From: Bacteroidales bacterium
Lineage (GTDB): Bacteria; Bacteroidota; Bacteroidia; Bacteroidales; UBA932
Length of the DNA: 38,685 nt
Direction: 5' to 3'
NCBI GenBank assembly: GCA_017477245.1
Contig: JAFUWY010000024.1
Coordinates: 1-38,685, forward strand
This document shows, in pieces, positions 25,541 to 32,917 of this stretch. Below the pieces are notes generated by a model. It made no database searches. It was not told the origin of the DNA and was given only the letters and a program-made list of their open reading frames with translations. The stretch's first letter is position 1. Each line of letters opens with the position of its first letter. A program made the position numbers and the translations under genes.

Positions 25541-25603
25541 CCGCTCCGGAAAAGATGAGCGGATTGCGCCCCGCGTCCGCCATCTTCGGACGCGGGGCGC
25601 AAT
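25541..25603. repeat. Paired palindromes upstream of the RAYT gene
   Basis: A perfect 17-bp inverted repeat, ATTGCGCCCCGCGTCCG (25563-25579) with its complement at 25587-25603, 7-base loop; next to it CCGCTC/GAGCGG (25541-25546 with 25557-25562). No T-run follows on the minus strand, where a terminator for the serine hydrolase gene would be expected. REP-type element or a factor-assisted terminator are both possible. A looser inverted repeat follows near 25617-25654. Confidence 0.7.
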
Positions 25604-25662
25604 ATCCAGGGTATTTGCTCTCCGTGGGGGTGAAAGCCGGACGCGGGGAGCAGTGGGGTGCA

Positions 25663-26712
25663 TTACAGCAGGTCGTGGATGTGCTTCCAGGCGGAGTAGA
25701 AGAGGATCTTGTTGTTCCGTACGTCCGCCGTGGTGGCGATGACGGCATTCTTGTCCGGCATCACGATGCCGAACTGGCCGCGCGCGCCGTCCAGGCGGCA
25801 GCCGCCGCAGTCATCCATCCAGAACTGGTAGCCGTAACCCATGTTCCACTGGTCGCCGGCATACTTGACGGCCGCTTCCTCCGGGGTGATGTCCTCGCCG
25901 GCATACTCCATGATCTGGGCCTTGCAGGCCTCGTCGAACCAGGCCTCGTCCAGCAGACGCTTGCCGTTCCATACGCCCTTCTGGAGGACGAAGAGGGAGA
26001 TCTTGGCCAGGGACTCCGCCGTGATGTACATGCCCCATCCGCCGGCATTGTAGCCCTGCGGCGACTCCTGCCATTCGTGCGAGGCGATCGCGAGCGGGGT
26101 GAAGAGGCGCGGCTCGAGGTAATCGTTGACCTTCTGTCCGGTCACGCGCGAGACGATGACGGACAGCAGGTAGCTGTTCATGCTGTTGTAGTGGAAGCGG
26201 GTCCCGGGATCCCAGGTCTGGGGAATCGCGAGGAAATCACGCGCCCAGTTGTCGGAATTCCGGCGGTCCACGCGTTCGTTGTCAAAGCCGGAGGACATCC
26301 GCAGCAGGTCGTGGATGGTGAGGTTCAGCAGGCGCTCCGTGCGGGCCTCGACCGGGGGCAGTTCATCGTCCTGGAAGAACCCAACCACCTTGTCCTGGAC
26401 GCTCAGCAGGCCCTCCTGGACGGCGAAGCCGACGGCGCAGGAGAGGAAACTCTTGCTGACGGAGTTCATCACGTGCGCCTCCTCCGGGCCGTGGCCCGGG
26501 GCGTAGCGTTCATAGATGACCTTGCCGTCCTTGACGACGATCAGGCTGTGCAGGCTGTCGCCCGGCACGGCGGTGACGTCGTCGAAGACCTTGTCGAACT
26601 CGGCCGTGTCGACGGGCGATTTGCCGCGCGGGAGGGAACCGTCAGAGGGGGCGGAGGTGCAGGCCGCCAGTCCAAGGGCCAGCACCGCGGGGAGTAGGAA
26701 TTTGATACGCAT
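25663..26712 (-). CDS. Serine hydrolase lipoprotein (beta-lactamase/NylB-like esterase fold)
   Basis: A 349-residue predicted lipoprotein (lipobox Cys at residue 18, LGLAAC) of the class C beta-lactamase superfamily (PF00144). The nucleophile motif SVSK is at 84-87 (S84, K87), the Tyr motif at HYNSMNSYLLS (Y175). The Y-N-S form is closer to 6-aminohexanoate-dimer hydrolases and esterases than to true beta-lactamases. The C-terminal DGARGQFGIVMPDKNAVIA takes the place of the KTG strand. Start MRIKFLLPAVLAL at 26712 is chosen because it begins the signal peptide. Substrate unknown; antibiotic resistance is not implied. Confidence 0.88.
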   Translation of the reverse strand: MRIKFLLPAVLALGLAACTSAPSDGSLPRGKSPVDTAEFDKVFDDVTAVPGDSLHSLIVVKDGKVIYERYAPGHGPEEAHVMNSVSKSFLSCAVGFAVQEGLLSVQDKVVGFFQDDELPPVEARTERLLNLTIHDLLRMSSGFDNERVDRRNSDNWARDFLAIPQTWDPGTRFHYNSMNSYLLSVIVSRVTGQKVNDYLEPRLFTPLAIASHEWQESPQGYNAGGWGMYITAESLAKISLFVLQKGVWNGKRLLDEAWFDEACKAQIMEYAGEDITPEEAAVKYAGDQWNMGYGYQFWMDDCGGCRLDGARGQFGIVMPDKNAVIATTADVRNNKILFYSAWKHIHDLL

Positions 26713-26729
26713 ACAGTAATTGGTTTTCA

Positions 26730-26737
26730 CAAACATA
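26730..26737 (-). promoter_or_regulatory. -7 promoter box of the serine hydrolase gene
   Basis: TATGTTTG on the minus strand matches TAnnTTTG and lies 17 bp before the ATG at 26712. No convincing -33 element. Confidence 0.55.
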
Positions 26738-26782
26738 CGGATTTTTCGGCAGACCCCGGCCGTTTGCGGCACGGAAAGGGAC

Positions 26783-26823
26783 GAAAAACTGCCGCGATCG
26801 GGAAATTCCACGATTGCGGCAGT
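26783..26823 (-). terminator. Rho-independent terminator of the carboxyltransferase gene
   Basis: On the minus strand ACTGCCGC plus AATCG pairs with CGATC plus GCGGCAGT (13 bp, one mismatch), followed by TTTTTC. It lies 45 bp past the stop at 26868. Confidence 0.85.
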
Positions 26824-26867
26824 CTTTATGGGGTTTCCGTGCCCGAATCAAGGGCCGGGCGGGGGAG

Positions 26868-28649
26868 TTACTGCACGAAGGCGACGATCTCGCCCTTCTC
26901 GACCGTCTTGCCCTGCGCGGCGGTCACGGCGACCACCTGGCCGTCCACGGCCGGCAGGAGCTCTTCCATGCCGTACCAGGTCTGGACGTAGCCGCAAGGC
27001 TTGCCGGCGGACACCTTGGTGCCGACGGCCGGGGCGGTGGAGGGGCCGTCCACGTCGACCTGCCAGAGCATCTGGCCCTTGGCGGGCGCCTGGACGGGCG
27101 TGGCCTTGGGATACTTGGCCACGAGGGCGTCGATGTCGAACTCGGGCATCTCCACGACCGGGCGCTTGACGACGATCGGGGCGCCGGCCTTGGCCTTGAA
27201 GGCCTCGAGGTCCTTGTTGAAGCGCTCCTTGGCCACGCCGCTCTTGTAGTCGCGGTACTGGCGCTCGTGCATGGCCATCTCGAAGAGCTCCTCGTCGTCC
27301 TGGCCGCAGTCCCAGCCCTCTTCCTTCATCATCTGGCGGAACTTGGGCAGTTCGTCGGGATACTCGTCCTGCGGGTTGCCGGTGTAGAACTCCATGCCCT
27401 TCTCCTTGGCGAGGGCGACGATCTCCGGCGCGAGCTGGCCGGGGAGCTTGCCCATCTTGCCGAGGATCATGCCCCAGGTGTCCTTGTCGATCGTGCTGAA
27501 GCGCGGCTTGTTCTGGGCCATCGCGAGGAGGTTCATCAGGGCCGTGTTCTTGACATACTGGCTGAACGGGGTCACGAGGGGCGGATAGCCGAGGCGCGGC
27601 CACACGTACTCCACTTCGTTGAAGAGCTGGACCATCAGGGAGTCCAGGCTGCTCTCCGGCTTGCCGTTGGCGCGCTCGGAGGCGTTGATTGCGGCCTTGA
27701 ACCCGGTCAGGTCGGCCATCATGGAGCCCATCATGCCGCCCGGCAGGCCGCAGCCGACGAGCAGCGAGGTCATCTGGGCGTTGGTCGGGTTGATCCAGTA
27801 GCCGAGGAAGTCGTCGATGAACTCCTGGGTGAGGCGGCGGACCTCCATGTAGGCGTCCATGTTGATGTCCTTGACGAGGAACCCGTCGGCCTTCATCATC
27901 TGCTGGATGGTGATCACGTCCGGGTGGACCTTGCCCCAGGAGAGGGGCTCGACGGCCACGTCGAGGTAGTCGGCGCCGGCGCGGGCGACTTCCAGCATGG
28001 AAGCGGGGGAGAAGCCCGGGCCGCTGTGGCCGTGGTACTGGACCTTGATGTGCGGATGGTTCTTCTTGATCTGCCTGACGAGCTCGCCGAGGAAGGTCGG
28101 ACGGCCGACGCCGGCCATGTCCTTGAGGCAGATCTCGTCGGTGCCGTATTCCACCAGCTTCTCCACGAGGCCCATGTAGTACGGGACGGTGTGGACGGGA
28201 GAATGGGTGATGGACAGGGCGGCCTGCGAGATCATGCCGCCTTTCTTGGCGTACTCGATGGAGAGCTTGAGGTTGCGCGGGTCGTTGAGGCCGCAGAAGG
28301 AGCGGGCGATGTCCGTGCCCTGCTTCTTCTTGACCTTGAACATCAGTTCGCGCACGTCCGCAGGCACCGGATACATCCGGAGGGCGTTGAGGCCGCGCTC
28401 GAGCATGTGGGTCTGGATACCGACCTTGTTGAACGGGGCCGTCCACTTGCGGACGGAAATGTTGGGGTTCTCTCCGTAGAGGAGGTTCACCTGCTCGAAT
28501 GCGCCGCCGTTGGTCTCCACGCGGTCGAAGCATCCCATGTCGATGATGGCCGGGGCGACCCGGACCAACTGGTCAACCCGCGGCTGGTATTTGCCGGAGG
28601 ACTGCCACATGTCCCTGTAAACGAGGGAAAACTTTATCTCTTTTGCCAT
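26868..28649 (-). CDS. Pyruvate carboxylase subunit B/oxaloacetate decarboxylase alpha-type carboxyltransferase
   Basis: A 593-residue protein with an N-terminal HMGL-like TIM barrel carboxyltransferase: YRDMWQSS (11-18, metal Asp13), EICLKDMAG (carboxylated Lys candidate K176), and the metal pair H206/H208 in YHGHSGPGF. The conserved PYC/OADA domain follows (PGGMMGSMM, FNEVEYVWPRLGYPPLVTPFSQ). The C-terminus has the barrel-sandwich fold of a biotinyl domain, but at the position of the EAMKM lysine it reads QTWYGMEE, with Tyr559 where Lys is expected, so this copy probably cannot carry biotin. Either a separate biotin carrier serves it or its chemistry has changed. No partner subunits are adjacent. 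It has its own promoter and terminator. Confidence 0.87.
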   Translation of the reverse strand: MAKEIKFSLVYRDMWQSSGKYQPRVDQLVRVAPAIIDMGCFDRVETNGGAFEQVNLLYGENPNISVRKWTAPFNKVGIQTHMLERGLNALRMYPVPADVRELMFKVKKKQGTDIARSFCGLNDPRNLKLSIEYAKKGGMISQAALSITHSPVHTVPYYMGLVEKLVEYGTDEICLKDMAGVGRPTFLGELVRQIKKNHPHIKVQYHGHSGPGFSPASMLEVARAGADYLDVAVEPLSWGKVHPDVITIQQMMKADGFLVKDINMDAYMEVRRLTQEFIDDFLGYWINPTNAQMTSLLVGCGLPGGMMGSMMADLTGFKAAINASERANGKPESSLDSLMVQLFNEVEYVWPRLGYPPLVTPFSQYVKNTALMNLLAMAQNKPRFSTIDKDTWGMILGKMGKLPGQLAPEIVALAKEKGMEFYTGNPQDEYPDELPKFRQMMKEEGWDCGQDDEELFEMAMHERQYRDYKSGVAKERFNKDLEAFKAKAGAPIVVKRPVVEMPEFDIDALVAKYPKATPVQAPAKGQMLWQVDVDGPSTAPAVGTKVSAGKPCGYVQTWYGMEELLPAVDGQVVAVTAAQGKTVEKGEIVAFVQ

Positions 28650-28680
28650 AATTCGGTGATAGGTCAGATCAGAAATCTTA

Positions 28681-28688
28681 CAAAGATA
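28681..28688 (-). promoter_or_regulatory. -7 promoter box of the carboxyltransferase gene
   Basis: TATCTTTG on the minus strand, 31 bp before the ATG at 28649; divergent from the tRNA-His promoter within the same 108-bp gap. Confidence 0.6.
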
Positions 28689-28710
28689 GTCATTTTTCTT
28701 TGTCTGCCGC

Positions 28711-28740
28711 TTGCAAGGAAAAAATATTTTCGTACCTTTG
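28711..28740 (+). promoter_or_regulatory. Promoter of tRNA-His
   Basis: TTG at 28711-28713 and TACCTTTG at 28733-28740, spacer 19 bp, ending 17 bp before the tRNA. Confidence 0.65.
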
Positions 28741-28757
28741 TCACTCCTTCTGAAAAC

Positions 28758-28834
28758 GGTGCGATTAGTTCAGTTGGTAGAGCACCAGATTGTGGTTCTG
28801 GGTGTCGTGGGTTCGAGCCCCACATCGCACCCCA
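28758..28834 (+). tRNA. tRNA-His (GTG)
   Basis: A complete cloverleaf. Acceptor GTGCGAT/ATCGCAC, D arm GTTC..GAGC, anticodon stem CCAGA/TCTGG with loop TTGTGGT (anticodon GTG), T arm GTGGG TTCGAGC CCCAC, discriminator C, encoded CCA. The extra G(-1) characteristic of tRNA-His is at 28758, opposite C73. It is the left border of an AT-richer island with recombinase remnants. Confidence 0.97.
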
Positions 28835-29198
28835 AGTGGGTCTGAGAGCGATTTTTTGAGTCGCTCTCTTTTTTGTTTCCTTGTAAGTACTTGGTTTCCT
28901 TGAAGATAAGGTTTAGCATTCCGTTGAAGGAACGGGTTCGATAATTTTTTCCGTCGAATAACAGTTTTTCAGGGAATATCGAACCGAGGAGCTTTGTTTT
29001 CACCTCACAAGTTGCTGATTCAAAAAACTTTCCAGGGTCCGAGATTAGGTTTATGGAGTAGGTGAGCTTCTCCTTGATTTGCAAGTCAGCGCTCAAGCGC
29101 AAGGTGTCGATTTGGTGTTTCAACCGCTCAATCTGCTCCTGGTAACGGGCAATATTCTTGTCCCGATCGGCAGAGGAGAGCTTCCCGTCGAAATACAG
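28835..29198 (-). pseudogene. C-terminal remnant of a large serine recombinase
   Basis: About 120 codons resembling the end of Bacteroidetes large serine recombinases: the coiled-coil segment DRDKNIARYQEQIERLKHQI, a second helical stretch, and LLGSIFPEKLLFDGKNYRT, the typical distal block. The catalytic domain is missing; similarity stops abruptly near 29198 where a second relic begins on the other strand. At its 3' end the frame runs without a stop into the complement of tRNA-His, so the natural C-terminus is lost as well. The orientation and abutment to the tRNA suggest an old integration event. Confidence 0.75.
28844..28874 (+). terminator. Rho-independent terminator of tRNA-His
   Basis: GAGAGCGA (28844-28851) and TCGCTCTC (28861-28868), 9-base loop, followed by TTTTTT. 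Ten bases downstream of the tRNA. Confidence 0.88.
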
Positions 29199-29205
29199 AA
29201 CGGTC

Positions 29206-29459
29206 TTGACCTCGCAGATGGTGAACCGCCATCTGAAAAAGATCAAGACCGTCTATCAGTTGAAGGCGAAGAACGTCAGCACGCATTCCCTGCGCAAGAC
29301 CTTCGGCCGCCGCGTCGTGGATATGTCAGGCCCGGACGCCGAATGGCCCTCATCAAACTCTCCGAGCTCTTCAACCACTCCAGCCCCTCCGTCACCCGCC
29401 GTTACCTCGGCCTCCGGCAGGAGGAGTTGGGGGAGGTGTATGAGGCCTTGACATTCTAG
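29206..29459 (+). pseudogene. C-terminal remnant of a tyrosine recombinase, frameshifted
   Basis: The plus strand encodes the end of a tyrosine integrase. In one frame: SQMVNRHLKKIK then THSLRKTFGRRVVDM (the HxLR motif). In the next frame: MALIKLSELFNHSSPSVTRRYLGL with the nucleophilic Tyr in RRYLGL, ending EVYEALTF. The switch is near 29338-29342, where GAATGGCC fits loss of one A from GAAATGGCC. The N-terminal and core-binding domains are absent. Clearly non-functional. Confidence 0.8.
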
Positions 29460-29487
29460 AAAAGCCCCCGGAGATTCCGGAGGCTTC
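29459..29487 (-). terminator. Probable terminator of the BspA-type lipoprotein operon
   Basis: On the minus strand AGCCTCCGGA and TCCGGGGGCT form a stem with a 3-base loop (one bulge or mismatch) followed by TTTTCT, 26 bp past the stop at 29513. The same hairpin could also end the relic on the plus strand. Confidence 0.6.
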
Positions 29488-29512
29488 GGTGTTGTAGAAG
29501 TTTCGTTATAGA

Positions 29513-32251
29513 TTATTCAAGAGGCTCGTTGGTGTCGCAGTTGATCCAGACAAATTTGCTGCTATCGGGTCCCCATATTCCATCAAGAGTTAACCAATCA
29601 TTCTTGAAATCCTGTGAGCAATATATTGTGCAGTTCTCAACATCTCTTGCTAAATCTGTTGCGAAATACCAAGGCCCAACAATTCTAAATGAATTGTTCA
29701 GATGAAGTTCTTCGAGTTGGAAACAGTCCCTGATAAAAGCTTCCATCCCACCATCAAGATGGCTTGTATCGAAAGATGACAAATTCAAGGTCCGCAAAGC
29801 GTGACATCCGTAGAACATATTCTGCATTGATTTTGCCGAAGATGTGTTGAAGAAACGCAGGTCAAGTTCCGTAAGACTATTACATTCTCTGAACATGTCG
29901 CCAAAATACTCACAATAATGGGTGTCAAATGTTCCAAAAACAATATTTATTAGAGATGAGCAACCACTGAATAAACCAGTCATGTCCGCAATGTGGGACA
30001 TGTCGAAGCTGCTGATGTCAATTGTTTCCAAACTGCTACATCCAAAGAACATATTGGATAGAGAACTGACGTTGCCAGTGCTGAATGAAGAAACGTCCAG
30101 AGAAGTTAAAGAAGAACATTCGGTGAACATCCCGGAAAATCCTGTTCCAGGATCATTATCTTTGACACTGTATGTAGCAAAATTGCTCACGTTGAGGTTG
30201 TTCAATCCTGTACAATATTCGAACATTCTTCCGAATGATGTGACATTGTTTGTTGTAAAATTACTCAAATCCAAAGAGGTTAGCGAAGAGCAATACGCGA
30301 ACATCCGATACATGTTTTCAGCACTGCTCGTGTTCCATTTGGAGACGTCGATTGTGGTGAGTGAAGAACATCCCGCAAAAAGGGCAGAGAAATTTTTGAC
30401 ATTGCTAACTTTCCAATTCGAAACATCCAGAGTCTTCAGTGTTCTGCATTCTTCAAAAACACTACCGAGACTCTCTGATTCTGAAACATCCCAGTCGGAA
30501 ACGTCAACTGCTTGTAAGGCAAAACATCCGGAAAACATACCTTCTATCCAATCACCTCTGGTTACAGGAATATCACCTATTATCTCGGTTAATGAATTGC
30601 AGTGTTGGAATAATCTCCAATAGCTTGTGGCATTGGAAAAATCAAACATGCTAACATCAATCCTTTTCAGGTTTATGCATCCTTCGAAAATTCCATTAAA
30701 TCCATTGACGTTAGATGTATTGAAGCGATCCCCAAATGTTATGCTTTCCAAAGACTCGCACATGTAGAACATAAACCCCGGATCTTGGAGGTTGGGTGTA
30801 TTGAAATGTGACAGGTCCAGTTCAGTCAACGAGCGACAACCTCCGAACATCATTCCAAGAGATGTCGCAGAGCTCACATCAAGATTAGCGATGTTTAGAT
30901 TATTTAGTTTCTTACACTCCATGAATAGTTCATGGAAATCAGAGACACCGCCGGAATTCCAATCGGATAAGTCCAAATTCACAAGTGAACGGCACTCTGA
31001 GAAGAAGGAGGCAACAGTACCTGTATAAGTCAAATCAAAGCCTGCGAAATTGACTTCTGTCAATTGGTCCAGTTTGTTAAACATTCCGGAAGCATCCTGA
31101 TTTGCATATACCTTATTGGAAGGAGTGCGCACAACAAGTTCATTCGTTTCTGGTTTCCAATATGCGTAAATCGGTGAAGGGCTGTCAGGCGCTGAGACAT
31201 CAACGCGTTCATAGTCTGAAGGGACCTCATCATCTCCAACCTCGAAGGAAATAGACTTGATACGATAATCCGTTTTGTCAAAAATGAAGTGCTCGCCGTT
31301 GACCAGCGACTTAATATCTTCATTGAACTGGTGTCCACTCTCTAACTTAATAACGTCTCCCCCAACCATTGTTCCCATAGAGGGACGGTATGACTTCCCT
31401 GCCAAGAAGGGCTTGTTCGCGCCACGTGTGAAAGATGTTTCGCAATCTGCATGGTCGCCGCGCAGATTGACGGTAATTGTTTGCCCCGACATGTCAACGG
31501 GAGGAATCATCGCATAAACGACTACATTCTCATTTGCCTGAGTCGTAATTAGATTATTTAGATGGATGACAAACTCATTGCTCCAATCCGTTGGCGTAAT
31601 TTCTGGCGTTGTTGCTGTAATATCTATCGTGCCCTTGGTAACAAATGGAACATCGTGGCAGGTAAGGGTCAGTGTAGTATATTCTCCAACCTTAGGAACA
31701 GTTAGATTAAGCATCAACAAAGCACCCAGATGCTTGAAATCAAACGAAATCTCTCCATCTGAAGGCGCGGATGACGCTGCTGCCATATAGTCAAACGGGC
31801 TGAGATGTGAGGTGTTGGTATTGCCGTCTTGTACCTGTCCTGTATAATCTACCGGAATAGCAGTCTTATCCAAATCCATGTCGGGGATGAATGGATAATA
31901 CGCCATGTATTGATGAGCGCCCTTTACAGCCCATCCCCCGCCAGTGAATTTGGCAACTTGTGTATTCTCGCCAAGACCCTCGACTATCGGGAAACGAACC
32001 TGAGTCCCAACGTCGGGATAAATGCCGACAATATCACCGGCAGCCCAAGCGAAGACTGCGCCGTCGGTATCGCTGACCGTCAAACTTGTTTTGGTGGCAG
32101 GGTTCTCTGCCCAAACAAAATTATGCGCCCGGATTATAACTCTCTCGAAGTCTCCGGAAGATTCGTCTTGTATGTCAAGCGGCTCGACAGAACAAGAAGC
32201 AAGCGCTATCATCGACAATAGCGCCAGAATAGGTCTCAAACTGGTTTTCAT
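29513..32251 (-). CDS. Fimbrillin-like/BspA-type (DUF285) repeat surface lipoprotein
   Basis: A 912-residue predicted lipoprotein (signal to LLSMIALASC, Cys20). The N-terminal 300 or so residues resemble Mfa/fimbrillin-like domains (ATKTSLTVSDTDGAVFAW, GAHQYMAYYPFIPDM). From about residue 395 to 845 I count 17 units of about 25 residues of the form (S)LTxLDLSxFxTxxVxxMxxMFxxC, the DUF285/BspA leucine-rich-like repeat found on surface proteins of Bacteroidetes and other host-associated microbes. Function is probably adhesion or binding. Base composition is visibly more AT-rich than the dcw genes. The start MKTSLRPILALLS at 32251 begins the signal peptide; the upstream extension to 32281 is not needed. 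It follows a 52-codon gene by 17 bp. Confidence 0.87.
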   Translation of the reverse strand: MKTSLRPILALLSMIALASCSVEPLDIQDESSGDFERVIIRAHNFVWAENPATKTSLTVSDTDGAVFAWAAGDIVGIYPDVGTQVRFPIVEGLGENTQVAKFTGGGWAVKGAHQYMAYYPFIPDMDLDKTAIPVDYTGQVQDGNTNTSHLSPFDYMAAASSAPSDGEISFDFKHLGALLMLNLTVPKVGEYTTLTLTCHDVPFVTKGTIDITATTPEITPTDWSNEFVIHLNNLITTQANENVVVYAMIPPVDMSGQTITVNLRGDHADCETSFTRGANKPFLAGKSYRPSMGTMVGGDVIKLESGHQFNEDIKSLVNGEHFIFDKTDYRIKSISFEVGDDEVPSDYERVDVSAPDSPSPIYAYWKPETNELVVRTPSNKVYANQDASGMFNKLDQLTEVNFAGFDLTYTGTVASFFSECRSLVNLDLSDWNSGGVSDFHELFMECKKLNNLNIANLDVSSATSLGMMFGGCRSLTELDLSHFNTPNLQDPGFMFYMCESLESITFGDRFNTSNVNGFNGIFEGCINLKRIDVSMFDFSNATSYWRLFQHCNSLTEIIGDIPVTRGDWIEGMFSGCFALQAVDVSDWDVSESESLGSVFEECRTLKTLDVSNWKVSNVKNFSALFAGCSSLTTIDVSKWNTSSAENMYRMFAYCSSLTSLDLSNFTTNNVTSFGRMFEYCTGLNNLNVSNFATYSVKDNDPGTGFSGMFTECSSLTSLDVSSFSTGNVSSLSNMFFGCSSLETIDISSFDMSHIADMTGLFSGCSSLINIVFGTFDTHYCEYFGDMFRECNSLTELDLRFFNTSSAKSMQNMFYGCHALRTLNLSSFDTSHLDGGMEAFIRDCFQLEELHLNNSFRIVGPWYFATDLARDVENCTIYCSQDFKNDWLTLDGIWGPDSSKFVWINCDTNEPLE

Positions 32252-32268
32252 TGTATAGGATAATGTGA

Positions 32269-32427
32269 TTAGTCGTCCCAAGGCATATTGTGGCCAGTCC
32301 CGCCGGTATCATCATCGTCTCCGTTGGAACCAGTCAGTAAAGAGTGTTCATGTTGAATAATAACGATTTCAGCAACAGGTGCTGAATAAGCCTCTTGCTG
32401 GTGTACCTCATTGGAAGAAACCTTCAT
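32269..32427 (-). CDS. Small acidic-tailed protein preceding the BspA-type lipoprotein
   Basis: A 52-residue ORF beginning MKVSSNEVHQQEAYSAPVAE and ending with an Asp/Gly-rich tail (GSNGDDDDTGGTGHNMPWDD). Short proteins of this style, a hydrophobic core then a Gly/Asp tail, commonly sit immediately upstream of fimbrillin/BspA genes in Bacteroidales; their role is unknown. No signal peptide. The start at 32427 is preferred over an upstream Met at 32490 because the extra residues look like leader sequence. Long 5' leader with its own predicted structure. Confidence 0.65.
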   Translation of the reverse strand: MKVSSNEVHQQEAYSAPVAEIVIIQHEHSLLTGSNGDDDDTGGTGHNMPWDD

Positions 32428-32709
32428 TTCTAGGAATCTTGTCGGTTCCGGGCGCCAGAGAACCGGGTAAAACAAAAGTGTGGAGCCCAATTTCGCTTAC
32501 TCTAAGGAGGTTGTGGAAGACCCGAACTCGGCAAACTACTGATAACTCCACACTCGGCTTGATATGGAGTTAAGCCCCCAAATAGGGACAACAGCATAAT
32601 CAATGCACGAGCGGAAAGCATATCCGTAATCCTCGAGTTTGAAAACTTCCACATTTCCTTAGAAGGACACGAAAACACTTCGCTAATATGTACGCCATCT
32701 TGCGATGAC
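32428..32709 (-). promoter_or_regulatory. Long structured 5' leader with mutually exclusive hairpins
   Basis: About 280 bases separate the predicted transcription start from the first ORF and contain no convincing gene. In the transcript (minus strand) TAACTCCA (32572-32565) can pair with TGGAGTTA (32550-32543), 8 bp; the overlapping AGTGTGGAG (32554-32546) can instead pair with CTCCACACT (32485-32477), 9 bp, which is followed by TTTGTTTT. This is the layout of an attenuator. A further CGGTTC/GAACCG hairpin (near 32444-32466) lies close to the start codon. Evidence is pairing by eye only. Confidence 0.4.
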
Positions 32710-32713
32710 GTGC

Positions 32714-32721
32714 CAAAGATA
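32714..32721 (-). promoter_or_regulatory. -7 promoter box of the small-ORF/BspA operon
   Basis: TATCTTTG on the minus strand, exact TAnnTTTG. It lies 286 bp upstream of the first ORF, which implies a long leader. No good -33 TTTG at standard spacing. Confidence 0.5.
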
Positions 32722-32835
32722 CAAATTGTTTTTGAAGATTCCCAGCGCAAGACCAAGAAGATGATGGCGTTGATGCTTTGCCGGACCAGAACTGCCCGGA
32801 TTTCACCTATCACAAAAGTGAAATACGCAACTAAC

Positions 32836-32877
32836 GAAAAATGAGTGCCTTGGCTTTTATCAGCCTTGCGCTCATTT
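32836..32877 (-). terminator. Rho-independent terminator after the DUF6291 gene
   Basis: On the minus strand AAATGAGCGC pairs with GCACTCATTT (one G-U), with a further GGC/GCC closing inside, followed by a TTTTTCG run. About 40 bp past the stop at 32918. Confidence 0.8.
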
Positions 32878-32917
32878 CACTTTTGCTTCCCGGATGTATT
32901 TTCGGCACTTCAAGCGA

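Noticed and set aside
25663-26712. True beta-lactamase
   Set aside because: The SxxK fold is shared with esterases; the Tyr motif and missing KTG point to an NylB/esterase-like hydrolase.
32502-32813. A 103-codon minus-strand frame upstream of the BspA operon
   Set aside because: It spans the predicted promoter and leader; no domain or signal. More likely a conserved leader misread as coding.
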